A DNA stretch of 64,000 bases from Symbiodinium natans (GCA_905221605.1 CAJNDS010002347.1:1-64000); one strand, 5' to 3'; positions 45,459 to 56,110 are shown, numbered from the stretch's first letter. The notes: generated by a model from the letters alone, not told the origin. Numbers and translations: made by a program.

Positions 45459-46469
45459 CTGAAACAAAAGACAGGTAAGCCGAGATGTTCGACATGTTTG
45501 AAAAGGGCTGCCTGCTGCTGTGCTTCGGAAGTTTGAGGAGATGCTCATGGGCTTGGTTGTCAACCTGTCAACCTTCTGGCGCCGGATTGAACCAGAGGTC
45601 ATTGCGCAAGCACGGAGGAGCCCTCACCCACAAAGAGGCTTCACTTCGAGCATCCAACGCATCCAACAACCCTTCGGAGCTCTTCTGGGAGCCATCCTCT
45701 GCCGATATCAAGAGGGGTGTAGATGAGGGATACTTCGTCGCAGTGCATCCAGTCACCAGGCCCCGGAGACCAGGCAGGAGGATGAGGCGAGGTAAGGCCC
45801 GGACAGGGAGCTGACCTCCTGCACCGCGAAGCGGTACATTCCCCAAGTGAGACCTACAGGAGAGGGTTGATGGAGAGGGGCTTGTCGTGCTTTGCAGCGT
45901 GCTTCGCGGTCTCTATGTGCAAGGTTCCAGTCATCTCTGATACGCTCCTATATACTGCGGTCATTTTGGAGCGAAAAAGACGAACAAAAATGAAGAGGAG
46001 ATTTTTGGAAGAATCTCAGACTTACCAGTGTCACAAAGCACCAGAGGGTCATGCAGCAGCTTCCAGGTGTCTTACTGCGGATCGGAAGAGTTTGCGGGCG
46101 CCACGTGCCGCAGTCGGTACAAATCGATCGGCCTTTCTGGCCAATCGCATGGTACGTCAAGGTACTAGATTGCTTCGCAAAAACACAAAACGACAAACTC
46201 GCAACCTTCTTCCTGCATCTGTACGGTCGCCTGACCTGCCCTCATTCGGGCTCGCCTGAGACGCTGCAGGTGGTAGTCGTGCGGTCAAGGAGTCCTCCAA
46301 GAATCAGGCTCGCGGCACCGACCCTGCTTTTGAATTCTACGTCATGATCTGCCGACCGGGCGCAGTGTAATGTTGTTCCGGGCTATCGTCTTGAATCGAA
46401 GGAGGCCCGTGCAGGTCCTTGGCATGCATCAATCTGCTCCTCAGCCTCCGGGTCGGGTTGTCCCCCCAC

Positions 46470-46668
46470 CTGAAGACCAAACAAAGGACTCGCAAAGTGA
46501 TCTCCTGTCGATGGAGCAGCTCGGTCTGACGTTCCCTTTCTGAGCTGCTCCACAAACTTCGTTTTGTAGAGCTCCACGTTCCAGGAGATGAACTGAGAGT
46601 CCTCGCGTGCAAGGTGGTCGTCCGTCAGATGGACGTGTTCAGGGAGCCGAACCCATAGGGCGCGATTT
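46470..46668 (-). CDS. Candidate exon, charged soluble segment
   Basis: About 66 codons read ALWVRLPEHVHLTDDHLARE, then FISWNVELYKTKFVEQLRKG, then DHFASPLFGLQ, ending at TCTTCAG|GTGGGG. Composition is strongly protein-like. Unrecognised. Confidence 0.45.
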
Positions 46669-47089
46669 CTAACTCATCATACTGTCATCTGTAGCATGGG
46701 CAGGCAGCTAGGATCCGGTTGTCTTTTCGTCACAGTGGCAAGCAACCGGACATTCTCATTCTGCTATTTTGCTACGCCTACCATGAGCCCGCCTCTTGTA
46801 ATCCGGCGGTCCATGTCAGGTTCAACCTGAGGCTTCGTGGCTCCGACACGTTTGCATGGCCTTGGACCCCTTGCCATCTCCCCCAAAGCGCTGCATCCCA
46901 TGTGTTCGAATCCAATTGACTTGAGGTGCCCCGGCTGCTGACCCGGTCTTGACAACAGCGCAGTAGCAAGTAAAACTCTATGCCGTTCTACGCCTGACTG
47001 AGCCAACGGCTGATCATCACCTGGGGATGTGAGAGCCTAAGCAGCGCGAGTTTCACTGGATCTTGTGGCGTGGCGCTGGAGTAATGATT

Positions 47090-47515
47090 GACTGAGTGTG
47101 TGTGTCTCTGTCTGTGTGCGTGTGTGCTTGCGCATCAGCAGGGGTGTGTCTATGTGTCTACGTGTTTACGTGTCTATGTGTCTATGTGTCTATGTGTCTA
47201 TGTGTCTATGTGTGCGTGTGCTGTCTGTCTGTCGGTGTGTGTGTGTGTGTGTGTGCGCGGGTGTGTGTGTGTGTGTATGTATGTCGTATGTGTGTGTGTG
47301 TGTGTGTGTGATTGTATGTGTATGTCGTATGTGCGTGTGCGCGTGTGCGTGTGCGTGTGCGTGTGCGTGTGCGTGTGCGTGTGCGTGTGCGTGTGGGTGT
47401 GTGTGTGTGTGTGTGTACGTGTGTGTGTGTGTGTGTGTGTGTGCATGTCGTATGTGTGTGTGTGTGTGTGTCTGTCTGTGTGTGTGTGTGTGTGTGTGTG
47501 CGCGTGCGCCTGACG
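47090..47515. repeat. TG-rich compound microsatellite
   Basis: (TG)n is interleaved with TGTCTATG units (about 47,152-47,212) and a pure GTGCGT block (about 47,330-47,395). The alternating purine-pyrimidine pattern favours Z-DNA. The long VCVCVC-type frames are artefacts of the repeat. Confidence 0.97.
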
Positions 47516-47604
47516 GGCGATTCATAATTGGACGAGTCCTAACAGCTTGGTGTGATGCTTAGCACCTCACCAGATTCGATGGCAGCGTCGCAGCTTGCAG
47601 GCAA

Positions 47605-48096
47605 TTGGGTCCGATGGTCACCTGGAGATGCTCTTTCTCAATTGGCACTTCAAGCAACCGGTCTGCAGTCGATGGATCAAACCGAAAGGCCCCTCATCCC
47701 CTGCTTGTGAAGTGGCCCGAATCGATGTTTAGAGTATTTTGTCGCGACCCTGGCACCAGTGTGCTTCCCGAGATGGGGCGGCTCCATTCCGACGTCGACT
47801 CCTCGTTCCAACAGAGCTGTCGGACCTTCAGGCAAGGGAGGCGCTTCAAGACCAGATTTCAATTGGGTTATAAGTCCAAGGCAGAACCGGACAACCTTTG
47901 CCACTTCGGTACAACACCAAACATCAACCAACGCACCTGGATGATGTGCGGCGATTGGCACGGTAAGTTCGTGATCACGCCTGGGCGGATCTTTGGGTCC
48001 AGTTGCCATGGGTGCTCAGATGGACTGCAAGATGGACTGCAAGATGGGCTGCAAGATGGACTGCACACGCAGGGTAGGCTTCGAGAGGCAGCTTGA
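47605..48096 (+). CDS. Weak 163-codon open frame
   Basis: The frame reads HSDVDSSFQQSCRTFRQGRR and then TRFQLGYKSKAEPDN, and ends in a DGLQDGLQDGLQDG repeat made by a 12-base tandem (about 48,017-48,063). The opposite strand has an equally long frame (48,545-47,868), so support is weak. Confidence 0.22.
   Translation: MGPMVTWRCSFSIGTSSNRSAVDGSNRKAPHPLLVKWPESMFRVFCRDPGTSVLPEMGRLHSDVDSSFQQSCRTFRQGRRFKTRFQLGYKSKAEPDNLCHFGTTPNINQRTWMMCGDWHGKFVITPGRIFGSSCHGCSDGLQDGLQDGLQDGLHTQGRLREAA
48017..48063. repeat. 12-bp tandem repeat, 4 copies
   Basis: The unit AGATGGACTGCA is repeated four times with one G variant. Confidence 0.9.
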
Positions 48097-50617
48097 TCGC
48101 AATATCTCAAGCACACCTCCTTTAACGACCGGTAGGCCGATGCCCGGAGGCACATCATCGTGCAGGAGAGCGGCAAGAAGCCGTCTCGAAAGACGTCAGG
48201 GATGTACATGCTGGAGGGTCCTGTCAGGAGTGGCCAGGCATGGAGAGCCACGACCCGAATCAAGTGCGAACGATGAAGGGAAAAAAAGAGCAAGCCCAGG
48301 AGCAGGCACTGCGTCCTTCGTCCATCCACCGTTCGGATCCCGCATCTCGATTTGCCAGGCTCGGAACGTGCAGTTACCCTGATCGCAAGGGCAGGAAAAA
48401 CAAGGCAAAGGTCACAGCTGGGACTGGTATCTCCGGGGTTCTCACGGGCTGTATAGGGCTGAGATGCCTGAGCTAGGCCGGGACCTATCGGATCCGGGAG
48501 GTATCTTGATAAACCGCGAAGTTGAGGTGACAACAAGTCCAGCACCCAGCACTACGTCACTCTCAGTACCTCGGCACGCTTCCAAGTGCTTCGAAGCGAT
48601 CAAACTCTGCCAAACCTCCGCTGAAACAAGCCCACACACCGCACCAGCCTGCTCACTCGATGCATTCCAGGCTATGTGCAGTGAGCTGGATGTGGGCTGC
48701 ACAACTGTCAAGTCCTGTCTTCACTAGTCAGGCTAGTCATGATGGCAAGCTATCGTGCCGGGGAGGGCTCAGAAAGCCACTGCGTACGTCGCCTGTACAA
48801 GTTTGGCAGGACACGTCCGAGCCTGTGTGTGGTTCAGAAAGTTTAGTAACTTTAGTACCTTCTCAACAGCTTTCGCTCAGTCCTCTGGCATGCCAGCTCG
48901 AATGTTGGGCACCATGACCACGGTCACGAAGATATCATAGATCACCAGCTCTGGGATGGTGGAGGCCAGCTGGACTCCTCGAACACGCCATGGTTGAGCG
49001 ATGGGAGAACACAGAAGCAGGCAAAATCTCACGCACATAGTCGAGACTGCGAAAAAAACATAAAAAAACCCTCGGTTTGACAAAAAGGCGTGCCGGGCCA
49101 AGCCACGGACGTCGTACATCGCTCCAGGTTCAAGGCCTCAGGAGGCAAAGGATCGCGAGTTCAGGAATTCCACACTCTGTGGAAGCGCAGTCCAGATCAC
49201 TCGATCATCGTCTTCGCAGTGAAGTTTTCTGTACGTAGGAAGACCAATAGAACGGCAGAGACGGCTATGAATTCCCCTATTTTCTGTCTTGGCATAGAAA
49301 ACTCCAGGGACCCAGTTGCTAGCCGCTTGAAGAAATCCTTGCAGAAAATCCAGACTCCAACGCATTCCCAGAAAAACTCGGTTCGCGTGTGAAACCGAGA
49401 AGCTACAAATTTCCGGACCTGATCCGATGGGGTCACAAACAGATTCAATAGACAATGCCCAGCAACGGATTCTCCTACCTCCCCAAACAGCAGTGTGGAT
49501 ATGAAGAATCAGGGCTCTGAGCACGCCAAAACAATTTTTCGGGACCCGCTGCATGGCAAGCTTTCTGATGGACGGGGTGGCTCTGGCAAGCTTGCACGAT
49601 GAAAGGGGCGTGTCCTGTAGTGCCACCACCAAGCAGCAACTTGTGACAGCCCTTCCTCGACCAAGAAACCCCAGAATGGAAGTAAATCATACATCATCAC
49701 CGCCCCGCCAGCTTCTCCCCGGAGCGAGCGAAAACTAAAAACACTGATTAAGTCCGGGCGCACCACACCTCGCAAGAGGTGGTCGCAATGTCTGCACAGT
49801 GGCTCACAAAGAACCACTCGTTTCCTGGTGCAAAGGTCTCGGGCAGGGCCTTTCAATTTGGGCTGCTTGGCCTCAGCCATGCCAGTGGCGACTCAGGCGC
49901 TTGAAGAGCTAAGGTCCGCAGAGCAAGGACAACTAATGGACAAGCAAAGAAATGCTTCCCTCCAGCTTGGCCTTCGTCCTATCACTGAGCTGTCACAGAG
50001 GGGGGGGCGGGCTCTAGGCCTCGGGTTACTCCCCACCTTTTTTCCCCTGCCCTCTGGCGGCCGAGCACAGGACGAAAAGTGCGGAGGCATAGTCTGCGCA
50101 TGTCAGTCCTTCTCCCTGCTTGCGCATGTCCACCCTCCACTCCCAACCGTTGCCATCGTCCAGGAGGTCCTGGGACAAATCGCCACCTGAGAGCGCCACA
50201 CCCCAAGCACACTCCAAAAGCGTGGCGAGATGACTGGGTTTTTCTGCATCTCAGCCCCAAAACTCTCCGTCTGGAGCTACCGTCTCGCCCCCTTCAAGAC
50301 GCGTAAGGCATCTCAGAGCAGCATCATCGGCCAAGAAAGTGGTTCAACTACACAAGTTGCCGAACATTTACGGTGAAAGGATCCCTGCAGGGGAACACAC
50401 GGAATCTTGGGCAAGTGACCATCCCATTCGAGGAGGACGCCTCCGCCGGAAGGATTCCAGGGTCCACCTGATAGGTCGGAGCGGAGGTGAAGCGAAGTGA
50501 AGTGAGAGGGCATCATGGGCCGACTGCACTTGCTTGCGGCGGGGATTGGGTCCATTTCCATGGCTCATGAGGAGAAGGACTGGGCAAGGTCCTGATTATG
50601 ATTGTTCCAGGCCACAC
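48097..50617. other. No clearly supported gene
   Basis: The only suggestive block is 48,950-48,885 (-), reading LVIYDIFVTVVMVPNI, a possible membrane stretch. Otherwise there are overlapping frames without splice or motif support. Confidence 0.35.
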
Positions 50618-50704
50618 ATCAGCGTGGTGAAATAGGTGGTGGTGGTTGTGAAGGTGGTCGTTGTGGACGTTGTGTAGGAGGTCTTGGTGCGGGATGTCGA
50701 AGTC
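50618..50704 (-). CDS. Thr-rich exon candidate
   Basis: The minus strand reads TSTSRTKTSYTTSTTTTFTT and then TTTYFTTL; 87 bases, bounded by GCATGAG| and CTGAT|GTGTGG. Last of seven Thr/Ser-rich blocks on this strand. Such linkers are common in dinoflagellate proteins and suggest a heavily O-glycosylated or extended extracellular region. Confidence 0.45.
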
Positions 50705-50751
50705 CTCATGCAGCTGTTAACTGCTAAAACTTCGCTGAATGCATGGATACT

Positions 50752-50770
50752 ACGTGTGTGTGTGTGTGTG

Positions 50771-50819
<49 letters not shown>
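50752..50819. repeat. (TG)n microsatellite
   Basis: About 33 TG units with one C interruption. Confidence 0.97.
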
Positions 50820-50821
<2 letters not shown>

Positions 50822-50828
50822 CAGCCCC

Positions 50829-50958
50829 GTCACTTGTGCCCACGCGATCGCGGTCACTTGTGCCCACGCGGTTTCGGGTCACTTGCGCCCACGTACCCCG
50901 TCACTTGTGCCCACGTACCCCGTCACTTGTGCCCACGTACCCCGTCACTTGTGCCCAC
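50829..50958. repeat. 22-25 bp tandem repeat, GTCACTTGTGCCCAC core, 6 copies
   Basis: Cores start at 50,829, 50,853, 50,878, 50,900, 50,922 and 50,944. The last three are spaced exactly 22 bases apart. The reverse complement of the core recurs at 52,530-52,669. Confidence 0.95.
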
Positions 50959-50963
50959 GTTTC

Positions 50964-51940
50964 TGGGGGGGTGGGGGGGTGGGGAGGGGGGGGGGATAAG
51001 AATAAGCTTGTTTGAGGCGGTCAACACAACCACATCCAGTCAACCACATCCAGTCCCAACGGGTGAGGAAGCTTGTTTGACGCGCTCAACACAACCGCAT
51101 CCAGTCACCCGCCCTGCGATAAGAATAACCTTGTTTCATGCCACACCAAATTCAGTCACCCGCCCTGGAAACGGGTGAGGGGAGGGCGGAGGGGGGGCAA
51201 CACAACCACATCCAGTCAACCACATCCAGTCCTAACGGGTGAGGGAGGGGGGAGGGGGGTGGAGGGGGGGGACAAGAATAAGCTTGTTTGACGCGCTCAA
51301 CACAACCGCATCCAGTCACCCGCCCTGCAACGGGGGGAGGGGGAAGGGGGGGGGGATAAGAATAAGCTTGTTTGACGCCACACACCACACCCAGTCACCC
51401 GCCCTGGAAACGGGTGAGGGGATGGGGGGGGGGCAACACAACACATCCAGTCAACCACATCCAAGACCTAACGGGTGAGGGAGGGGGGGGGAGGGGGGGG
51501 GGGGGGTGGCACAGAAAAAGGTAATTTGACGCGCATACCCCACACCGCATCCAGTCACCCGCCTGCAACGGGGGGGGTGGGGGGGGGGAGGGGAGGGGGG
51601 GGGGGGGGGTAGGGGGGGGGGATAAGAATAAGCTTGTTTGACGCCACACACCACACCCAGTCACCCGCCCTGGAAACGGGTGAGGGGAGGGGGGAGGGGG
51701 GGCAACACAACCACATCCAGTCAACCACATCCAGTCCTAACGGGTGAGGGAGGGGGGAGGGGGGTGGAGGGGGGGGACAAGAATAAGCTTGTTTGACGCG
51801 CTCAACACAACCGCATCCAGTCACCCGCCCTGCAACGGGGGGAAAGGGGGGGGGGATAAGAATAAGCTTGTTTGACGCCACACACCACACCCAGTCACCC
51901 GCCCTGGAAACGGGTGAGGGGAGGGGGGATGGGGGGGGGG
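50964..51940. repeat. G-rich tandem array
   Basis: Units of about 90-130 bases contain AATAAGCTTGTTTGACG and CATCCAGTCACCCGCCCTG, separated by long G-rich tracts (GGGGGAGGGG, GGGGGGTGG). Units follow a repeated order at an offset of about 500 bases (51,27x against 51,77x). The plus strand has many potential G-quadruplex runs. Proline-rich minus frames are by-products. Confidence 0.9.
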
Positions 51941-51943
51941 TTC

Positions 51944-52345
51944 GAGGGGCAAAAACGACTGTTGTTGACCAACGCGCCCTGCACGGTCAGCCGCAGGGGG
52001 AGCCCTGCACGGTCAGCCGCAGTGCTTGGGAGGGGGTGGAGGGGGAAGGGGGCGAGGGGGGGCTTGGGCGGGCTGGGCGTCTACAGACATCTGACCCAAG
52101 GGGAGCCTTCCACGCAAGGCCTCAGGTCAGTTGTTTCTGGGTCCAGGGTTCGGGTTTGGAGGGGTAAACAAACGACTGTTGTTGCCCGATGCGCCCTGCA
52201 CGGTCAGCCGGAGTGCTTGGGAGGGGGTGGAGGGGGAAGGGGGAAGGGGGGGGCTGGGTGTTTACAGGCATCTGACCCGAGGGAAGCTTTCCACACAAGG
52301 CATCGGGTCAGTTCCTTCTGGGTTCAGGGTTCGGGTTTCGAGGGG
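51944..52345. repeat. Tandem duplication, about 200-bp unit
   Basis: Two copies, about 51,954-52,168 and 52,172-52,345, share GACTGTTGTTG, GCCCTGCACGGTCAGCCG, GGAGGGGGTGGAGGGGG, CATCTGACCC and GGGTTCGGGTTT. The first copy has an extra internal duplication of GCCCTGCACGGTCAGCCGCA. Confidence 0.88.
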
Positions 52346-52529
52346 CTCATGATGTTGGAGCCAGCCCACCCCTGTCGGGAAAATGAAACGGGCAACCTGA
52401 GAAAACTGCGTCCACTTGAATGGGGTGACAGGTGGCAGGGGCAGAGAGCCTGCCGGATGTGGCAGGGACGCGACTTTTCAACCGACAAACACCTCATCCT
52501 GTGGCCCTGCCATATTTTAAGACCGAAAG

Positions 52530-52669
52530 GTGGGCACAAGTGACAGGTCTGCGTTTTGGCGGGAGGTGGCCCAAAGTGCGGCCCTGCTGTGATTTGAGGC
52601 ACGTACGCGGGCACAAGTGACCCGCGTAAGGCGGGCACAACTGACCAGCCTAAAGCGGGCACAAGCGAC
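52530..52669. repeat. Inverted copies of the GTCACTTGTGCCCAC core
   Basis: The reverse complement GGGCACAAGTGAC and close variants begin at 52,530 (with GT), 52,609, 52,633 and 52,657. They face the family at 50,829-50,958 across the G-rich array. Confidence 0.92.
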
Positions 52670-52715
52670 CGGTCTGCCGTGTGTGTCGCCCGTCTTCTAT
52701 TGCATATCACAGAAC

Positions 52716-52908
52716 CAGTGCAGCAAGAGGACGTGGAGGACGCGGAGGTGGTTGAAACAGTGCTTGTGGCTGTCAAGGTCGTCCCAGTTGTTGAGCTGGT
52801 TGTCACGGTCTTGCTCGTTACAGTCGCAGTGGTGCTGGTACTCGTGGAGCTGCTCGTAGAAGCTGTGGCTGTGGAGCTGCTCGATGACGAACTCAAGCTG
52901 GTAGAAAC
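52716..52908 (-). CDS. Ser/Thr-rich exon
   Basis: It starts after AGCCTCAG| and ends at CTGCACTG|GTTCTGTG; 193 bases. It reads VSTSLSSSSSSTATASTSSS, then TTATVTSKTVTTSSTTGTTL and so on to SASSTSSCCT. Nearly all residues are Ser, Thr, Ala or Val. Known type of dinoflagellate linker; role inferred. Confidence 0.6.
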
Positions 52909-53838
52909 CTGAGGCTGGAGAACTGCGACGTCCAACTATTGACTGAGGGACCCGCAACAGCAACACTCCCAGAACCCTCGGCTGCAGACCGTGGAAGTCG
53001 TTGCCGTGATGCTCGAGCCTGGCTTCCCGAAGCCCGAAACGCTCCACACTGCTAGGCCCTGCTAATCAGACTTCAAACGACCGGGCTTGTTCGCACCATG
53101 CTGCAGGGTTCACTTCAGTACTGTAGCGAAGGGGCATGTGCAGGGCAGAGTCTTGATTCGAGTCTTGATCCGACATTGTGGAGCTGGGCTTCGGGCGTGT
53201 ATTCAGGAGGCCACACGAGCAAGAAAGCTGCTCCCTAAAACCCTAAGCTATCCTTATGCCCGCTGCCAGGCAGCTCGTGACTGTGCTGGAGGTTCCAGTC
53301 CTGGACAGCATGCCAGCGTCGACACATGATTGGCTGCCGAACAAACAAGTGTCAAGTGTTTCTTTTAAACGTTGCTGCAAACTTCAAAGGTCTCAATCTC
53401 AACATCTCGGTCAGGCTTTGGGCTGCACTTGATGAATTGCCCTACCTGGCCCTACCTTGCCGCAGCTGAAAACAACTGCAAGCCGTGTGCAAGCATGAAG
53501 GTAATTGTTACCCGTCACTCCTTGAGAAAGCAGTGCCAATGCTCACTTGCATAGATATAAAGCAGTTTCGGCGCAGTAGCGTTCGTATTGCACTGCTATG
53601 CAAGTTTCATCCCGGGACTGGCTGCGGACTGCCATGCTGGAAAGAATCAGTGTCTGGGTCATGGTCGTGCGTGTCGAGGATGTCGACGTCCTGATCGGTC
53701 GCCACAAACATAGACACAGACTCGCAGAAACACAGGCCACACACGCACAGCAGTTGCCACATATCATATTGTCGCTTGTGATCTGTGCCTTGCGCACGGT
53801 TGTTTATGCAGGTTAGTGGACCCCCGTGACGAAGGGGG

Positions 53839-53858
53839 AGGGGGGGGGGGGGGGGGAG
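53839..53858. repeat. Poly-G tract
   Basis: A G run of about 18 bases at the end of the intron-like sequence just past the Ser/Thr-rich exon. Confidence 0.9.
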
Positions 53859-53877
53859 GTTTGAGGTTTGGACGAGC

Positions 53878-54116
53878 CTGGAGGTGGAGGTCCGACTTGT
53901 GGAGGTCGTTGTGGAGGACGTGATCGTGGAGGACGTGGTCGACGTTGAGGTGGCGGTAGCCGAGGTGGAGCTGGTGCCGCTGCTGCTGGTTGTAGTTGTC
54001 ATCGTGCTGGAGGATGACACAGTCGATGTGGTGGAGGTCTGGGTCAAAGTGGTGGAGGTAACTGTTTCGGATGTCGTGGACAGTGTTAAGCTGGTCGACG
54101 TAACTGATGTTGATAC
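53878..54116 (-). CDS. Ser/Thr-rich exon
   Basis: The minus strand starts after AAATCTGAG| with VSTSVTSTSLTLSTTSETVT. It runs through MTTTTSSSGTSSTSATATST to RTSTS, ending at a GC-type donor (CCTCCAG|GCTCGT). It is open without stops over 239 bases while flanking DNA is not Thr-biased, which supports an exon. Confidence 0.58.
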
Positions 54117-54488
54117 CTCAGATTTCATGCTGCAGCGCGCTTGGGCACATCGCGTGTGCGAGGGCAACTTGCAAGAACAACTGCCAGACTCACTGTTGCT
54201 CTCTTCATGGACTCCTTGCTTGGAGGCCTCAACACTCATTGCGTACGAACCCCTCAAAGCAACACTCCCACATGCAGCCGCGAAGCCGTGGTGGTTATCG
54301 TCTGAGTGGTGCTGGACGTCCTACTGCTGGACGTCGAGGTAACCGATGTCCTTCAGACGACCAGGGTCTGCATACGTCAGGGTGCATAAGCCGTTCAAGA
54401 AGTGCGTTGCAACATGTTGCAACGATATGCCAACTATATATAATTACATAAACATACAAAATATACCTAGAAAAAAACTATGTATACT

Positions 54489-54495
<7 letters not shown>

Positions 54496-54519
<24 letters not shown>
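54496..54519. repeat. (TA)n microsatellite
   Basis: About 12 TA units within a locally AT-rich stretch (54,430-54,520). Confidence 0.95.
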
Positions 54520-54715
54520 GTGTAAGAAATGGGATTTTCATATGCAACCCGATGGCGTGCTTGAGGTGCTCGAGGTGGTGGAGGTCGATGCTGTCCTGAG
54601 CTTCGGAGGATTTGTTTATCAGGATGTCGGGGTACGATAGGGTAGATATTGTGGTACTATTTAGAAGGAAATGAGGGGGGTACTTCTTGTAAAGGCAACT
54701 GTGCAGCTTTGTCAC

Positions 54716-54970
54716 TATTTCGGCGCCAAGCTTCGTTGATGACGTCAGCGACGACGAAGAAGAGGTTGAACTTGTACTCGACGTGGAGAGGCTCGTGGTC
54801 GACGAGGTCCATGTCGAAGAGGTTGTCGTGAAGGTGCTTGTTTCTGAAAGACTCGTGGTGGATGAGCTGGATGCTGAGGTGCTGGTTGTTGAGCTTGCTG
54901 TCGTCGAAGAGCTGCTTGAAGAAGTTGTGCTGCTGCTGACAGTGGAAGAGGATGTCTTCGTCAGCGTCGA
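54716..54970 (-). CDS. Ser/Thr-rich exon
   Basis: It starts after TTTGCAACTCAG| and reads STLTKTSSSTVSSSTTSSSS. It passes through TSLSETSTFTTTSSTWTSST to SSSLTSSTKLGAEI, ending at GAAATA|GTGACA. 255 bases, 85 codons. The longest of the Thr/Ser blocks. Confidence 0.58.
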
Positions 54971-55135
54971 CTGAGTTGCAAACACCAAGAAGCCGAGATC
55001 AAGTCAACACATTCCCTCTCAAGCCATCGTAGCTTTCATGCTCATGTAAGAATGGTCACAGCAAGTGATTGCACATTAAGGTCAGGATTGATTGGCCAGG
55101 CATTGAAGCGCAGGGCACAGGTCTTGCTGAGGTAC

Positions 55136-55195
55136 GCTGCTGGTAGACATTGTTGAACTGGTGCTGACCGTTGTCGAAGTCGTCAGGGTCATCGT
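55136..55195 (-). CDS. Thr/Ser-rich short exon
   Basis: Sixty bases between GATGCTAAG| and ACCAGCAGC|GTACCTC read TMTLTTSTTVSTSSTMSTSS (20 codons). Confidence 0.5.
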
Positions 55196-55535
55196 CTTAG
55201 CATCTGTGTAGGCCCCGGCAGCGCAAGCTGAACTGCTAGCAAATGAAAAATGTCGAACTGACCCCGATCACAGGCTTGGCAGGCCATTCTTATCAACTGG
55301 GGAGCTGAGCCTTGATTCCTTAAACATCGCACTTAGCGGGTTGGGAGTGACAAACTCTGGCCAGTGTAAGTGATAGGTTGGTACTGTACAAAGGTAAGAA
55401 CGCCGGCTTGCCATGACACAATCAAAACCCCCCACAGATCAGGTGCAGGGCAAGTGCAGGCATGTGTAATTGAGGCCTCAGCCGCTAAGCAAAAAGCAAC
55501 TAGCGCCGCTGCCACCACGATGCCGCAGTAGTCAC

Positions 55536-55598
55536 CGTGCTCGATGTGGCCGTTCTTGTGGTCTCTGACTGGGTGCTCGTAAAGCTGGTGATGGTGAC
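55536..55598 (-). CDS. Thr/Ser-rich short exon
   Basis: Sixty-three bases between GAAACCCAG| and GAGCACG|GTGACT read VTITSFTSTQSETTRTATSS, the same style as neighbouring blocks. Confidence 0.5.
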
Positions 55599-55681
55599 CT
55601 GGGTTTCAGTCGTCATTCGTCACACTCGACATGTGCATACACTTTCCGCACGACATCGCAGTGCAGCTGCGCCGCAGTCAC

Positions 55682-55728
55682 AGTTGTAAAAGTGGAGGTC
55701 GCCGAAGATGTGGAGGTGGCAGATTCAC
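55682..55728 (-). CDS. Thr/Ser-rich short exon nearest the satellite
   Basis: Forty-seven bases follow a good acceptor (TATTGCCATTGCAG|) and end at ACAACT|GTGACTG, reading ESATSTSSATSTFTT. Because it needs an upstream exon, the adjoining satellite is likely intronic. Confidence 0.5.
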
Positions 55729-55739
55729 CTGCAATGGCA

Positions 55740-56110
55740 ATAGGCTAGCAGGAAGCCCAAAGCACAGGGCGTGATATACACAGGGTGGCCATGCCATGGG
55801 GGTGTGACATACGGAGGGTGGCCGGCCGTGTCATGATGACCTCGAAAAAAACAAGGCGCCATGTATTGTACCTCGAGCGCGTGACATACACAGGGTGGCC
55901 ATGTCAAGATGAGCTCGGAGACAACAACAGGGCATGGTATACACAGGGTGTACTTCTCTCCAAGATCATCATGACATGCCCACCCTGTGTATGTCACCCT
56001 CTGCGTGTTTCTCTGAGGTCATGATGGCATGGCCACCCTTTGTCTGTCACGCCCTATGTTTTTGTCTGAGGTCATCATGAGCTTGCGTGGCATACTGACC
56101 TCGGAGAAAA
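55740..56110. repeat. Degenerate and partly inverted edge of the 42-bp satellite
   Basis: Diverged units (GTGACATACACAGGGTGG, CATGCCATGG) occur in both orientations. GTGACATACACAGGGTGGCC at about 55,879 faces GCCCACCCTGTGTATGTCAC at about 55,978-55,997, forming an inverted repeat of about 120 bases. Confidence 0.85.

Noticed and set aside
47088-47562. Cys/Val-rich frames of 70-154 codons
   Set aside because: Pure product of the TG microsatellite.
47868-48545. 225-codon minus-strand frame
   Set aside because: TTG start and a Cys/Ser/Pro repeat created by the 12-bp tandem; the opposite frame is as good. Neither is convincing.
50684-51890. Proline- and glycine-rich frames
   Set aside because: Produced by G-rich tandem units.
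52320-52340. Telomere-like GGGTTCGGGTTT
   Set aside because: Only one or two units within a 200-bp repeat; not a telomeric array.
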